From: Haliotis asinina
Lineage: Eukaryota > Mollusca > Gastropoda > Lepetellida > Haliotidae
Direction: 5' to 3'
Assembly (NCBI RefSeq): GCF_037392515.1
Contig: NC_090290.1
Span: forward strand, 23,581,753 to 23,645,752
Length of the DNA: 64,000 nt
The notes under the pieces: generated by a model
The model's input: only the letters and a program-made list of their open reading frames with translations
Told to the model about the DNA's origin: nothing
The model's database searches: none
Program-made: the position numbers and the translations under genes
Shown here: positions 32,311-42,983 of the stretch, piece after piece
Layout of the letters: the number at the start of each line of letters is the position of its first letter
Position numbering within the stretch: the stretch's first letter is position 1

Positions 32311-33270
32311 TAACGGTTTACTGGGGTAAAATGAGAAAGTTATTCTTCAGTTACGTTCTAGTTTAAGTAGCCTGCTGGTTCTGTGGATCACTCTCACTTT
32401 ACCCTGTTAATTACAGTTTTTACTGATTAATAAATAACTTGATCACAAATGATTGAAACAATGAACAAGAATTTAGTACATATAAATTTATCTGAATTAA
32501 GAATGACAAACATTAAAGATGACGGTTTCCCCAAAACGAAACACCAAGATTAGTTTTCAATTTCTACAGTCAGTCATAGAAGATTTATGGGACGCTTCAC
32601 TAAATTAATATCGACGAGTGTAAACGTCTATGAATAAAGGTCTCAAGCAAAGCTTGGGCAGTAAAACACTTACATTCGTAGTGTTACACTCGGTAGATAC
32701 CGACAAAAATACATCTCCTCAGCGGAGAAACCTCTACTTGCATGCACCGCAGTTAGTCAACAAGTACCAACTGTCAAGAACTGCTAACTGACGAGAATTA
32801 CGTCACAGTCCTCTTAACGTAATTTGTTTACATAAACAAGCAAAATATTTTCATTTCCTGTTGGTGCAGTACTATTACATGTAGAGCGTTATGAGTCTCA
32901 ATATAAATACGGAAATGCCTTTTGATGCTCAAAACATAGAATTTGCAAAAGTAATTTTGTCAACGAACTGTGCACACATAAACGCATGACGTCATCATCA
33001 ATATGGCCGCCTCCATGGATAACATTGCCGAAGCAATAGCTCTGACAAAACGGCAGTTAAATATAAGTTTTTGTCAGGTAACAAAGATATGCATTAGAGT
33101 GTACATAACACTGAATATCTATTGAATGTCATTCAAACTGTATTATCTAAAGACTGAGGATAAATGCGATGACGCTCCCTGCCACTATGTCAATATGGGA
33201 AAACTCGTCGCATGCAAGCACCTGCGAAATTATTCCGAGGCCAAATGTTAATTTGGGTTGTATATTACAA
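32311..33270. other. non-repeat interval within the satellite, no gene
   Basis: About 960 bp that interrupts the GAGCTCCAT satellite. It may be another insertion, but I see no terminal repeats or coding frames. Confidence 0.35.
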
Positions 33271-33510
33271 AGCTCATGAGCTGCATCTGGTAAGTACTGG
33301 GGCTCCACTGGAGCATGCACGTGACATTCGATCATAAAGTATGCACTGCAGCTCCATCTGGTAAATACTACAGCTCTACAAGGCATGCACTTGACATTCA
33401 ATCATAAAGTATGCACTTCAGCTCCATCTGGTAAATACTGGAGCTCCTCAAGGCAAGCACTTGACATCCGATCACAAATGTTGAAGTGCAGCTCCATGTA
33501 GTACATGCTG
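33271..33510. repeat. GAGCTCCAT tandem repeat, 70-bp units
   Basis: About four units with starts near 33280, 33351 and 33421 (period 70-71 bp). Each has GCTCCATCTGGTAAATACT, AAGGCATGCACTTGACATTC and ATCATAAAGTATGCAC. It runs straight into the left end of the 6.4-kb transposon. Confidence 0.85.
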
Positions 33511-33692
33511 TACGCTCGTTCTCAATAACTGGGTGCAAATGCTGTCGCCGTCATGCCTCTCTCAAATTTCCTTAACAAATATAATTATCAGTATGACTGA
33601 ATACTGGTAGTACCATGGCCTACATACATCATGCATAAACAGTCCAAAATACTCAAACGTATACTTGTTGTAGCTTCGATAACAGATCAATT

Positions 33693-34936
33693 TGAAATGT
33701 TCGTTACTGTCGCCGGTAACAATACCTCACCTTGCAGTTTAATTCACTGCTCTTTGGTGTTCATATACCCGGATATCTTTACATTGGGATATTATCATCG
33801 GTCAAAAGTATCCTCTCTGAAAACTGTGAAGCCACTGAGTTCTCCGTACGTAAATAATTTCATTTTAATGTCATGTCGCCAGTTTTGGAGAAATTTGCGT
33901 GATCGACTTTCAGCTTGGCATGTACATGTGTAAAACAAATCAAAATCTTACTCATTTACTTTAAATGAATACACTTTATGTTTAAATTAATGGTGTTTGT
34001 CATTATTTAGGGCTCAGAACATCCCTTTGCATGACATATCGCAATACATGCAAAATACCCCATGCATAAAGATAAGAGTGAAATCTCCGTTACCACTCAA
34101 AAGTTGGGGAATTAAGATATTTATCACATATTTTAAGTTACATTTAAACCATGAAGCATGTCAGGTGGGAAGGGGTAAAGAACATTCAAAACGGGTATGT
34201 AGTAATGGGAATTTCCTGATGTATTAGCCATATTATGTAATGTTCGTTACCAGTTTATTCGAAACTATGGCTTGAGAACTTCTGGTACCATTTTTCAATA
34301 CCACGTGGCTTTATGACGTCATGTTGATCTTAGAGGACCGCCATTTTATGAAATCAGGCTTCACGGTAATAAGTTCACCTATCCTAGCACTATGCATGTT
34401 ATATGATACATTGAACATGATTTCATCTAGTGTTTTTTATTTGATGATCGTTAAAGCCAGTGTTGATATAAAACCCGTTTCATTGCCTTTTCAATAGTCT
34501 AATTTGAGAACGAAAGAGGTTGAAATGTTCGTTACCAGAGGTAACGAACATTTCATAAAAGTTCGAACAATTTTTTTCTCAATCAACATTCTTTACACAA
34601 AAGAGTTTAAGCAAAGTTTGTTCATTTATAAATGATCAATTGTATTATGTACAGTTAAGACTGATTTTGAACCAGATAATAGTTGTTTTATAGACAGTTC
34701 TTAGCACATTGTTTAAACTATTATGGTTGTCTTTTTAACATTAAATCCAGTACAGGTTTTGAGGAGTGTATGCCAAATATCTGAATCAGATGAAGATAAC
34801 CTTATTGAATGGATGTTGAATAACAATGAAACAACTGGATTACCGAAACATATAACTTTTTAAGAAAAGCAATCACATGCTGTCATCATTTATTCTAGGG
34901 TAACGAACATTTCACAAAATGGTAACGAACATTTCA
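33693..34936. promoter_or_regulatory. left array of the GTAACGAACATTTCA motif
   Basis: Six copies: 33693-33707 (reverse), 34236-34250 (reverse, one mismatch), 34521-34536 (reverse), 34540-34555 (forward), 34899-34914 and 34921-34936 (forward, 22-bp period). The pair 34521-34555 is a perfect palindrome around AGA. The last copy ends about 52 bp before the transposase ATG. Probable transposase-binding or regulatory sites, inferred from copy number and placement. Confidence 0.8.
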
Positions 34937-35163
34937 CACGATGGATTGCATCAGTTACTGTTGGATCTTTACTAATTCAGGTATTGCAATGGGGAAAACA
35001 ATGGCAGAGATCTAAAAAGCTTACCGGGAGAGACTGAAGGCAAAAAACTACGAAGAATACTTGGCTAAAGAAAGAAAAAGGAGAAGCGATAGCTATGTAC
35101 TATCAGCCCAACTATCAAGGAGAGATCGCTTACGCCGGAACTTAAGAAACAAGGAAACCTTAA

Positions 35164-36439
35164 AGGTCACATGCAACCAAAAAATCAAACATAATTAAAA
35201 CACATTTATCACATATTCATGACATATAATATACACTGCTGCTTTTAAAAAAACAAATAAACACAATTATAAGCGTACAATCGCGATTCAAAAGTGCAAT
35301 ATTTTGTACTTGGGCTTACTTCCCCCGAAACGAAGCCCTCGGGAGACCGAACCCAGTCATAGCGGGTGGATATGCACTCAAGTGAAACGACGGCTTCCGA
35401 TTGGCTGTTTCATTTGCTGATATGCTAGGTTTCATTGTGTGTACAGAAAGATGATCTGTGTGATGGGTATTTTAGAAGTATAGCCAGTCACCAGAAAGTA
35501 AAATTCTTTATGGATAACATCTTCTTTTAGTGTACTTGATCCGTCGTTTCAGTATGGATTCATATACTGTTGTCAAACAAAATCATATACACTAAAATAA
35601 GTTGTTATCCATGAAGAATGTATATAGAGATGTTGGGTTTGGAAAATACATATTCTCTGAATTTGCGCTCGGTCCAATAAAAAGATCATGTCAGTAGAGA
35701 TAGTAAACTACTGCGCGGCTGGAATTTGTCATTCGTCCAAGTACAAAGCAGGACTTGAAACTGACAAGAGTTTGCACCAGTTTCCGTCAGATCCAGTCAT
35801 CCGAAAGAAATGGATGTAGTTTGTTTGCAACCCACAGACATAAAAACATGTCATGTGTATCACACGTGCCTAATTACATAATGTGGCGGACACGGGACTC
35901 GGGTGCACGAGTCATAAATCAGCTTATTTTCTTTATGTCGTATAGTCTGATAGGTGTTAAGTTCAAATCGCACGTGGTCAATGATTGAAGCTGTGTATTG
36001 CATGTTGTCTTTAGCAGACAGGCAGGCAGACATATAGGTGTGAATAAACCAGACACTGAGCTTTCTCTGTGACAGAGACTGCTCACCACAATCAACATGG
36101 TTTTTTTACGTAACGAGTAGATTATTTACTTGTTTGTGTACACAACCACGATTAGACTACTGCTCACGACCTCAGTATGCATACTGTTTCAAGCTCCGCG
36201 AATCTATTCACTGCGCATGCGTTATGGACGCAGCGCAGCAGAGCTGTTGAAACCAGTTTTCCCCCCAGCGCTGGGGGGAATTTAGTGAAACGTTTGAACT
36301 CCGATTTCGCAGGCTTTTTTTTCATCGCGTTTTTTTCAACTTTACAGATTGAATTGGCATTTTTTATGATTTGTTTCGGTAATTGCATACCAAAAGGTAC
36401 CAGAATCTGCAAAGTTGTGTTTTACGTTGCATGTGACCT
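35164..36439 (+). mobile_element. Kolobok-like non-autonomous element with TTAA duplication
   Basis: Terminal inverted repeat AGGTCACATGCAAC at both ends, flanked by TTAA at 35160-35163 and 36440-36443. It carries a THAP-type zinc-finger remnant. TTAA target plus THAP fits Kolobok better than piggyBac. Internal inverted repeats include 35499-35535 against 35589-35625 and the perfect palindrome at 36259-36280. No transposase catalytic domain seen. Confidence 0.85.
35688..35819 (+). pseudogene. THAP zinc-finger remnant
   Basis: 43 codons from ATG 35688: VNYCAAGICHSSKYKAG, then LHQFPSDPVIRKKWM and a stop, with FVCNPQ readable just beyond it. C-x4-C, the HxFP motif and RKKW are hallmarks of the THAP C2CH finger used by P-element and Kolobok transposases for DNA binding. 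The second half of the domain is lost. Confidence 0.75.
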
Positions 36440-37045
36440 TTAAGGAGGCATAGACAGAGAAAGAGAGCTATTGCACAACATGATGATGACAGAGCTCCAG
36501 CTCATGATTTGGACACAAGTGGGTATGACAGTCTAACAGATGGATCAAAGGCTCCACTTCTGGTGCAGATGCGATTCCCAAATCGAAGAAATGGACCCAG
36601 GAAACGGATAAGTCATGCTCTGGCTGCTAAAACTAGACAAGTCAGCAAGCTGAAAGACGATTTGCATAATCTCAAGAGGAAGTACAAGACTGTCCTAAGG
36701 AAGCTGCAAAGGAGAGGTAAAAGTGGTCCATCACCACCATCTCCACAAACACCAGGAAGACAGACAGCAGCACAAATTAGAAGAATGGGACTTACAAAAG
36801 ATCAACAGACGCGAGTAAAGAGACAACTGTTGCTTGGTAATGTTCTCTTGAAGGAATTGGCAACTGCGAGATCCAGTATCAAATCATCAAAGAGGCAAGC
36901 AGTTCACAATATCGTTGCTGGCAAGATTGTAAAGCGATACCGATGTATTAACATGTTGAGTCAAAAGACAGGTTTGAGTAGGAACAAGTTGGGCAAAGTC
37001 AAGTCAAAGACCATAGATCCTGTGCAATAGAGGCGGTTTCGAGAA

Positions 37046-38752
37046 GTGATGAGATTTCGAGAAGATGTCCTTCAGTTCATGAATAGAGATGATAACAGCA
37101 GAAATCTCCCCGGGAAAAGTGACAAAGTGAGCTCAAACACAGGAGAGTACGTACAAAAAAGAATACTAACAGATTACCTGGCTAATCTCCATCAAAAATT
37201 CCTTACAGAACATCCAGTCAAACTTTCTTTGGCTTCTTTCTGTAGAATTAGACCCAAACACATACTTACCACAGCCTTCATAACACGTGACTGCTGTTTA
37301 TGCACACGGCATCAGAACATGGCACTCATTCTGAAGTCTCTCAAGCTTTTTTATCCGGAGATCTCCCTGAATCCTGAAAAGTATTCTGAAAATCCTCGAA
37401 TCGATGACATCAAAGCAAACTTACCACATCCAGAGTTCACATATGGGCAATGGAAGAGAGTGCCTGTGGAAATAAAGGGCAAAACAAAAATGATTATGAA
37501 AATAGTCCAAGTCACCGAACCAAAGACAGTATTCTTTGAAACACTGAAACTTCAAACACTTGAATTCATCGATCATGTATCTCGGCTGAAAACTCAGTAC
37601 TCACAAATACGTGAATTGAAACAAAATCTTCCCCTGCATGAAGCTATTATTCAAATGGACTTTGCTGAAAATTACAATTGTAAGTCTGTTGAGGAAATAC
37701 AATCCGCCTACTGGAACCAGACCTCTGTAACTCTTCACCCAGTGGTAGTAGTATATACTCGACCTGTCGATGGCTCTGACCTGCGACATCAGAATTTCGT
37801 CCTGGTGTCCGACGAGATGAACCACAACTCCACCACGGTACTTACCTTTCTTAAATACATCATCCAGAAGGTGAAGCAGCTGGATCCCGAGTTGAAGCAT
37901 GTACACTACTGGACAGACAGTCCCACCAGCCAATACAGGAATAAGGCCATATTCAACTTAGTGGCTAATCATGAGGACGTGTTCAACATCACAGCTACCT
38001 GGAATTATTTTGAGGCCGGCCACGGCAAAGGGCCATGTGACGGTCTTGGAGGAACAGTAAAACGTATGGCTGATCAAGCCGTGAACGCTGGGAAAGCTGT
38101 CATTCAGGATTCGAAAGATTTCTTTGCCTGGTCTCAGTCACAAAACTGCTCCATGCCAAATGTGAATTTCCTCTTTGTGTCTACTGAAGAATGTGGAGCT
38201 ACTGCAGCATCACAGGCAAAGCTGAAGCTGAGGCCAGTGAAGGGAACCATGAAGATCCATGCTGTCAAATGCCAGGGCAGTGGGCGCATACACGTTCGTG
38301 ACACAAGCTGTTACTGTAACAGCTGTTTGGGTGGTACTGTGTGTGACACCTGGCGGGAGGAGACCACAGTCACCCAGGGCCAAGAAGACCGCAGTGTTCT
38401 GACAGAGACAGACGTGTCAGGTGTCACCTCTGCAGTTGTAAAGATGTCAGATAAAGCTGGGGTCTACGCAAGGCCAGAATACAATGTAGGAGATTTTGTA
38501 GCAGCGCTGTATTCTGGAAGATGGTATATTGGAAAGGTCGAGACTGTGGATCCGGAGGACTCTGAGTATGAGATCAATATCATGGAATCAAAGAAGTCTA
38601 ACTTCCAGTGGCCTGCACATGAGGACGTCATCTGGTGCAAGGAAAGTGATGTCATATGTCACATCAACACTCCTGTTCCATCTGGGAAGTCAAAGAGGAT
38701 GTACACTATCTCCAAAAGTGACAGACTTAAAATTGAATGTCATATGAAATAG
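37046..38752 (+). CDS. open catalytic part of the novel transposase
   Basis: 568 codons from an ATG that lies just after the in-frame TAG at 37028. A helical segment (KRILTDYLANLHQKFLTEHP) and a CxxC/H patch (RDCCLCTRHQNM) lead to the catalytic core. Putative triad: D205 in IIQMDFAENY, D291 in HYWTDSPTSQYRN, E323 in NYFEAGHGKGPCDG (DD31E spacing). A Cys-rich strip follows (TSCYCNSCLGGTVC). The C-terminus (YNVGDFVAALYSGRWYIGKV, FQWPAHEDVIWC) resembles a Tudor or chromo-barrel fold. Acts in the nucleus on its own ends, by inference. The protein made from this ATG would lack the N-terminal DNA-binding region. Confidence 0.85.
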   Translation: MMRFREDVLQFMNRDDNSRNLPGKSDKVSSNTGEYVQKRILTDYLANLHQKFLTEHPVKLSLASFCRIRPKHILTTAFITRDCCLCTRHQNMALILKSLKLFYPEISLNPEKYSENPRIDDIKANLPHPEFTYGQWKRVPVEIKGKTKMIMKIVQVTEPKTVFFETLKLQTLEFIDHVSRLKTQYSQIRELKQNLPLHEAIIQMDFAENYNCKSVEEIQSAYWNQTSVTLHPVVVVYTRPVDGSDLRHQNFVLVSDEMNHNSTTVLTFLKYIIQKVKQLDPELKHVHYWTDSPTSQYRNKAIFNLVANHEDVFNITATWNYFEAGHGKGPCDGLGGTVKRMADQAVNAGKAVIQDSKDFFAWSQSQNCSMPNVNFLFVSTEECGATAASQAKLKLRPVKGTMKIHAVKCQGSGRIHVRDTSCYCNSCLGGTVCDTWREETTVTQGQEDRSVLTETDVSGVTSAVVKMSDKAGVYARPEYNVGDFVAALYSGRWYIGKVETVDPEDSEYEINIMESKKSNFQWPAHEDVIWCKESDVICHINTPVPSGKSKRMYTISKSDRLKIECHMK

Positions 38753-38763
38753 AAAGTGACAAT

Positions 38764-39680
38764 GTAACGAACATTTCACTCCTAAACCAAAAATTCACAC
38801 CACTATTTGCTGTTAAGTTTTTTTTTCATGTTTCAGGGTTTATCAAGTATATGCACTGTGTATTTCATACGACAGACTTACAACTGAGCAAAGAAATAAT
38901 ATTGCAACATTAGTGACGATAATAACGAACATTTCATTCAAGTAACGGATATTTCTGACATTTCTATTCGATTAAATCAAGCAACTGTCCCATAATTTCC
39001 ATCATGTTTTGCTTTTAGTCTCATGTTGATTAGCCACAGTATTATTATTTGAAAGTCATGTCCCCGAAAAAACTGAATGATAAACAGTAAAATAATCTAT
39101 AGTGCACTTTCCCGCAATTTTATATTTAAAAATGTCTGAAAATAATGTCAATTTTGGTTTGGTTAAAAGAAACAAACATGCTTTTGATGCTCTTTACTAT
39201 TGTTTTTAGTTATTTACAGCTTTTAATATCTGGAATATGTTCAGTTGATGTTTATCTGAGGACAAGTTAGTGTTTCTGAAAACATGGCTTTGTCTGAAAT
39301 GTTCGTTACTTTTATAGTTGTTTGTATTTAGTGGTTAGAAAATTAGTAAATTTTGTTTCCTACTCAAAGAAACGACACGTTTGTTTAAAGAGTGAACAGT
39401 CAGAATCGTCGCGAGTATTTTTTCATTTCATGGAATTTTGCTTTATGTGTTTACTTCGTTCCTAAAGTTTGCTTGATGAATTTTGCTCGATATTTTCGTA
39501 TTTGGTATGTTGTATCCTTCAGTGTACTTGCTGGGAACAAGCCAGTCCACGTCGTAGGCTCACAGTTACGATGTTATGGAAACATATGCTTCCTAGCTCT
39601 GTAATGAGGAGAATGATTGCATCGTATGTGGTGTTTTCATTGACATAGTGGGTTATCCCTTGTTATAACGAACATTTCGT
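38764..39680. promoter_or_regulatory. right array of the GTAACGAACATTTCA motif
   Basis: Copies at 38764-38778 (forward, 11 bp after the stop codon), 38922-38936 (forward, one mismatch), 38942-38956 (forward, about three mismatches), 39295-39309 (reverse, exact) and 39666-39680 (forward, two mismatches). Together with the left array they bracket the gene; none seen inside the coding frame. Confidence 0.75.
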
Positions 39681-39881
39681 CTTCAGTATCTTCTTAGTGT
39701 TCACCTATTTGATAAGCTTGTGAAAATTTCAAAAGTGTTCAATTCTTGTTGAATTCCTGTTGGTTTTAGGCAGCCCAGTATGCCACCTATGCAAAATAAA
39801 TGCGTTCACTCAAATACAACTTGTTTTATTTTTCAACTTTTATGAGAGCCATTTGCACCCCGTTATTGAGAATGAGCGTGG

Positions 39882-39960
39882 AGCTCCTCAAAGCAAGCAC
39901 TAGTAAGTAAGCAATAGAGCTCCACCTGATACTTACTGGGATTTCATAACGTAACAAATT
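39882..39960. repeat. GAGCTCCAT satellite, right of the transposon
   Basis: GGAGCTCCTCAAAGCAAGCA followed by TAGAGCTCCACCTGATACTT. Continues the repeat cut by the transposon (compare GGAGCTCCTCAAGGCAAGCA near 33441). Confidence 0.75.
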
Positions 39961-40439
39961 AAACGTAAAATCCATTATTGTTATTTTTAAGAAATGGATT
40001 TAACTGACAAATTCTGATTAATATGTTTTGTATATAGATGTAGTTCTGATTTAGATTCACTTTAGTGTTTGGTACCGTACTTCGGACCTAAAGGTCTATA
40101 GCTCAAATACACTAGCTCCAGTTAAATACACGTGGTGGTGGTGACATTTCTAGGATTGAAAACATATTTTAAATACATTGCAATAGATTTCATAAGATCA
40201 ATATTCGTAGAATTTAATAGACTGGACAATATTTGTTTATCTCTGATAAAGACTTACCTCTTGAATCTGAATACTTGCTGCACACACATATTAATTACCT
40301 GACATCCACTTCAATATTACCTGTATTACACGTTTTACTCATGGATTCATCACTATTATTATTCGAAGCCGTAAACCCTGGATTTGCGAAAATGGGGAAT
40401 CATGAAAAAGCACTACTAAATTTAATAGAAACATCTTGA

Positions 40440-40940
40440 CAGTGACTCCCTAAGACGCCCAGAGGCCCAGGGGATGTTCTATGAGACCTTCTATAAACGG
40501 CTAGAAGGTGACTCAATAAAACGTCCAGGAAGGGTTTCTTTCATGCCTTCTATTAACGTCCAGAGAATGGCTCACTAAAACGTCCAGGTGAGTGGCCCTG
40601 TGGGGCGTTCTATATAGAACCGTCCTGGGAGTTACTCTCTAAAACGTTCACGGAGCGTCTCTGTGAGACCTTCTATAAAGGTCCAGAGAGTGGCTCACTA
40701 AAACGTCCAGGTGAGTGTCCCTGTGAGACTTTCTATATAGACCCGTTCTGGGAGTGACTCTCTAAAACGTTCACGGGGCGTCTCTGTGAGACTTTCTATA
40801 AACGTCCAGAGAGTGACTCTCTAAAACGTCCAGAGAGTGACTCTCTAAAACGTCCAGGTCTCTTGAGGCCTTCTAGAAACGTTCAGAGAGTAATTCCCTA
40901 AAACGCCCAGAGAGCATATCTGTGATACCTTCTAGACCAG
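40440..40940. repeat. 59-bp minisatellite, left block
   Basis: Units of about 59 bp: GTGACTCTCTAAAACGT, CCAGGGAGCGTCTCTGTGAG, ACCTTCTATAAACGTCCAGA. Roughly eight diverged units. Near 40801-40860 a short 28-bp partial unit is repeated. Confidence 0.85.
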
Positions 40941-41385
40941 CATTCGAAATAACCGCCGGTCTGGAGGTCCAGCGCCGGTTGTTATTGTATCGGGTTGGCA
41001 CTTTGAAATATGTGCTGGTTCTTAGGGCCGTTTGTAAATTATCTATCAATTATCTTTCAAGTGGAATGTTTCCCAATATGTTCTTAACTAACGTTCGGGA
41101 ATCCTCCACGACCCATCATGTTACGATAGCTTACAGTTCCACTTACTGGTATTTCAGCGCACTGGCGTTGGGATGTCAACACCAGTCTACAAACATACAA
41201 ACATTAACTCCTCTGTATTCCATAGGCTTCGCTTGAAACTGTGGACAATGTAGTCTGTTTTGTTTTTTGGGTTTGTTTTTTTTGTTTGTTTGGGGTTTTT
41301 TAATTTGTTTTGTTTTTTGTTGTTGGTGTTGTTTTACTTTAATCAAATGGACCTGCAGATTTCATTCAGGTAGATTTTGAAGCTA
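40941..41385. other. non-repeat insertion splitting the 59-bp minisatellite
   Basis: About 440 bp beginning CAGCATTCGAAATAACC, unlike the minisatellite, with a GTTTTG-rich stretch at 41258-41335. The start resembles the CAGNGTTCGAAAT ends of some hAT elements, from memory. No matching right end seen. Confidence 0.35.
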
Positions 41386-41640
41386 GAAATGCCCAGGGAG
41401 CGTCTCTGTGAGACCTTCTTGAAACGGCCTCGGAGGATCTCCTTAAAACGTCAAACGTGTGTTTCCGCGACACCTTCTAGAAACGTCCAGAGAGTGACTC
41501 TCTAAAACATATAAGGAGCGTCTCTATGAGACCTTCTAGAAATGTACAGGGAACGTCTCCCTAAAACGTCCAGACAGTATCGACATGAGATCTATTCCAG
41601 AAGCGTCCAGGAACCGTCTTTATGAGACGTCAATAGGTCT
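41386..41640. repeat. 59-bp minisatellite, right block
   Basis: Continues the same unit (GCCCAGGGAGCGTCTCTGTG, AGAAACGTCCAGAGAGTGAC) for about four more diverged copies. Confidence 0.8.
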
Positions 41641-41930
41641 TCCTAACAGCTCTAGGACCATCACTATATAGCCTTTTATTTATTCAGAACGTCGATCTTA
41701 AACTTGTAACCCAAATATGGACTGTTTAGTTAATAATATTTATTATTGCCTGACCCGACCGGGCGTCAATGTCTCAAGCAAATGGTGTGTTTGTACAGTA
41801 CAGTGTCTAGAGAAATTTGTACCATTAACGGCATTTAAATTTGTGTTGTCAACAAATTCTGATGAACCCATGACCCTGGGTAGCGATGTGGGGGCAGTGT
41901 TACAAGCTGAAGGAAATATAGGCGGAACTG

Positions 41931-42072
41931 TGGGCGGTGGGGTAGGCGAGGGGTTAGAGCGTTCACTCGTCACCCCGAAGACACAATGGGCACAATATGT
42001 GAAGCCCATTTCTGGTGTCCATCCGCCGTGATATTGCTGGGATAAAAGCGGCATAAAACTACACTCACTCAC
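41931..42072 (+). mobile_element. SINE-A copy
   Basis: GGGCGGTGGGGTAGGCGAGG head with a worn box B, then CAATATGTGAAGCCCATTTC and tail AAAACTACACTCACTCAC. Confidence 0.8.
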
Positions 42073-42475
42073 AGATAACGTTTTTGTTTGAGAGGGTACA
42101 GTCTGCTTCCACTCGGCGGGTTATATCGCCAACGGTGCTTTCACAATTTGATTCGTCATTCATTGATATAAAACAGCAAAATATAGTTAAGGCCCTGCCA
42201 ATACCACACTAAAACCAAATGGTGAACACTGATGCCAACACTTACGGCTTAAACACGCAGCCACCAACACGCCTCTCTCCGTCTTTTTCCTCCAGTTGCT
42301 GTCAATTACAGATCGTCGTCTTTATATAGATGAATCTTATTGTAAATTGCCAGATTAAACACAAACGTTGAATCTGCACAAGAAAATAAAATAATAAAAA
42401 TAATAAATATATTGAATATAAAAAGTTAAAATAATATATTCCTCTGATATCACCCTTCCTGTCTGTGTATTTAGT

Positions 42476-42537
42476 TTATATACACACACACATACACATA
42501 CATATATACTTACATATATATACATATATATACATAC
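42476..42537. repeat. ACAC/ATAC microsatellite
   Basis: Alternating TATATACACACACA and CATATATACATATATA blocks. Simple sequence. Confidence 0.85.
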
Positions 42538-42811
42538 TCTTGTATCACCGTGAGAAATTAAACTTGTCTTGTCTTTTCATATTTCCACTCTTTCACTTTA
42601 ACTGTGGATCCTGTTTTTCCTTACTTTTCGATGTAGTTTGTGAAGTAAATTTCGCACAGTTCAAAGGATGTTATGTTCACAGCTAAGGGTAATATCGTCA
42701 TCTATATGTGCAATGGATATACTTGTATTCACATAACAGCAGTGAAGCATCTCGCTTTATATATGTGCTTTCATATCGCATGTATAACATCTTTCCCTGT
42801 TGTAATAAAAA

Positions 42812-42983
42812 GGGGCGGTAGGGTAGCCTAGTGGTTAAAGCGTTCGCTCGTCACGCCGAAGACCCGCGTTCAATTCCCCACATGGGTACAATGTGTGAAG
42901 CCCATTATCTGGTGTCCCCAGCCGTGATATTGCTGGAATATTGCTAAAAGCGGCGTAAAACTAAACTCACTCACTCACTCACT
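42812..42983 (+). mobile_element. SINE-A, full length, with likely target-site duplication
   Basis: GGGGCGGTAGGGTAGCCTAG head, box A TAGCCTAGTGG, a box B with one change (CGTTCAATTCC), complete body and a CTCACTCACTCACTCAC tail. Flanks CTGTTGTAATAAAAA and CTGTGGTAATAAGAA match at 13 of 15 positions. Confidence 0.9.

Larger units (their letters stand above)
34989..38752 (+). pseudogene. DDE transposase of the 6.4-kb transposon, interrupted
   Basis: Reads MGKTMAEI, an in-frame TAA (35013), then KAYRERLKAKNYEEYLAKE and a basic region. The insert 35164-36439 follows; the frame resumes exactly as LRRHRQRKRAIAQHDDD. A coiled-coil-like basic segment (KDDLHNLKRKYKTVLRKL) and a second in-frame stop (TAG 37028-37030) precede the catalytic part. 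Without the insert it is 827 residues. The two stops are CAA/CAG-type positions, consistent with C-to-T decay. N-terminal basic region suggests DNA binding. Confidence 0.85.
33511..39881 (+). mobile_element. 6.4-kb TIR DNA transposon of unassigned superfamily
   Basis: Ends ACGCTCGTTCTCAATAACTG (left) and, read inward from the right, ACGCTCATTCTCAATAACGG. Both continue GGTGCAAATG, about 29 bp with two mismatches. Both outer flanks are the GAGCTCCAT satellite. Inside are a single DDE transposase gene (34989-38752), eleven copies of a 15-16 bp motif on both sides of it, and a nested 1276-bp Kolobok-like insert. I could not define a target-site duplication. Transposases of this type seem common in cnidarian and mollusc predicted proteomes, from memory; Sola is one superfamily to test. 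Confidence 0.85.

Noticed and set aside
42465-42686. 73-codon frame rich in His/Ile/Tyr
   Set aside because: Low-complexity translation of the ACAC/ATAC microsatellite.
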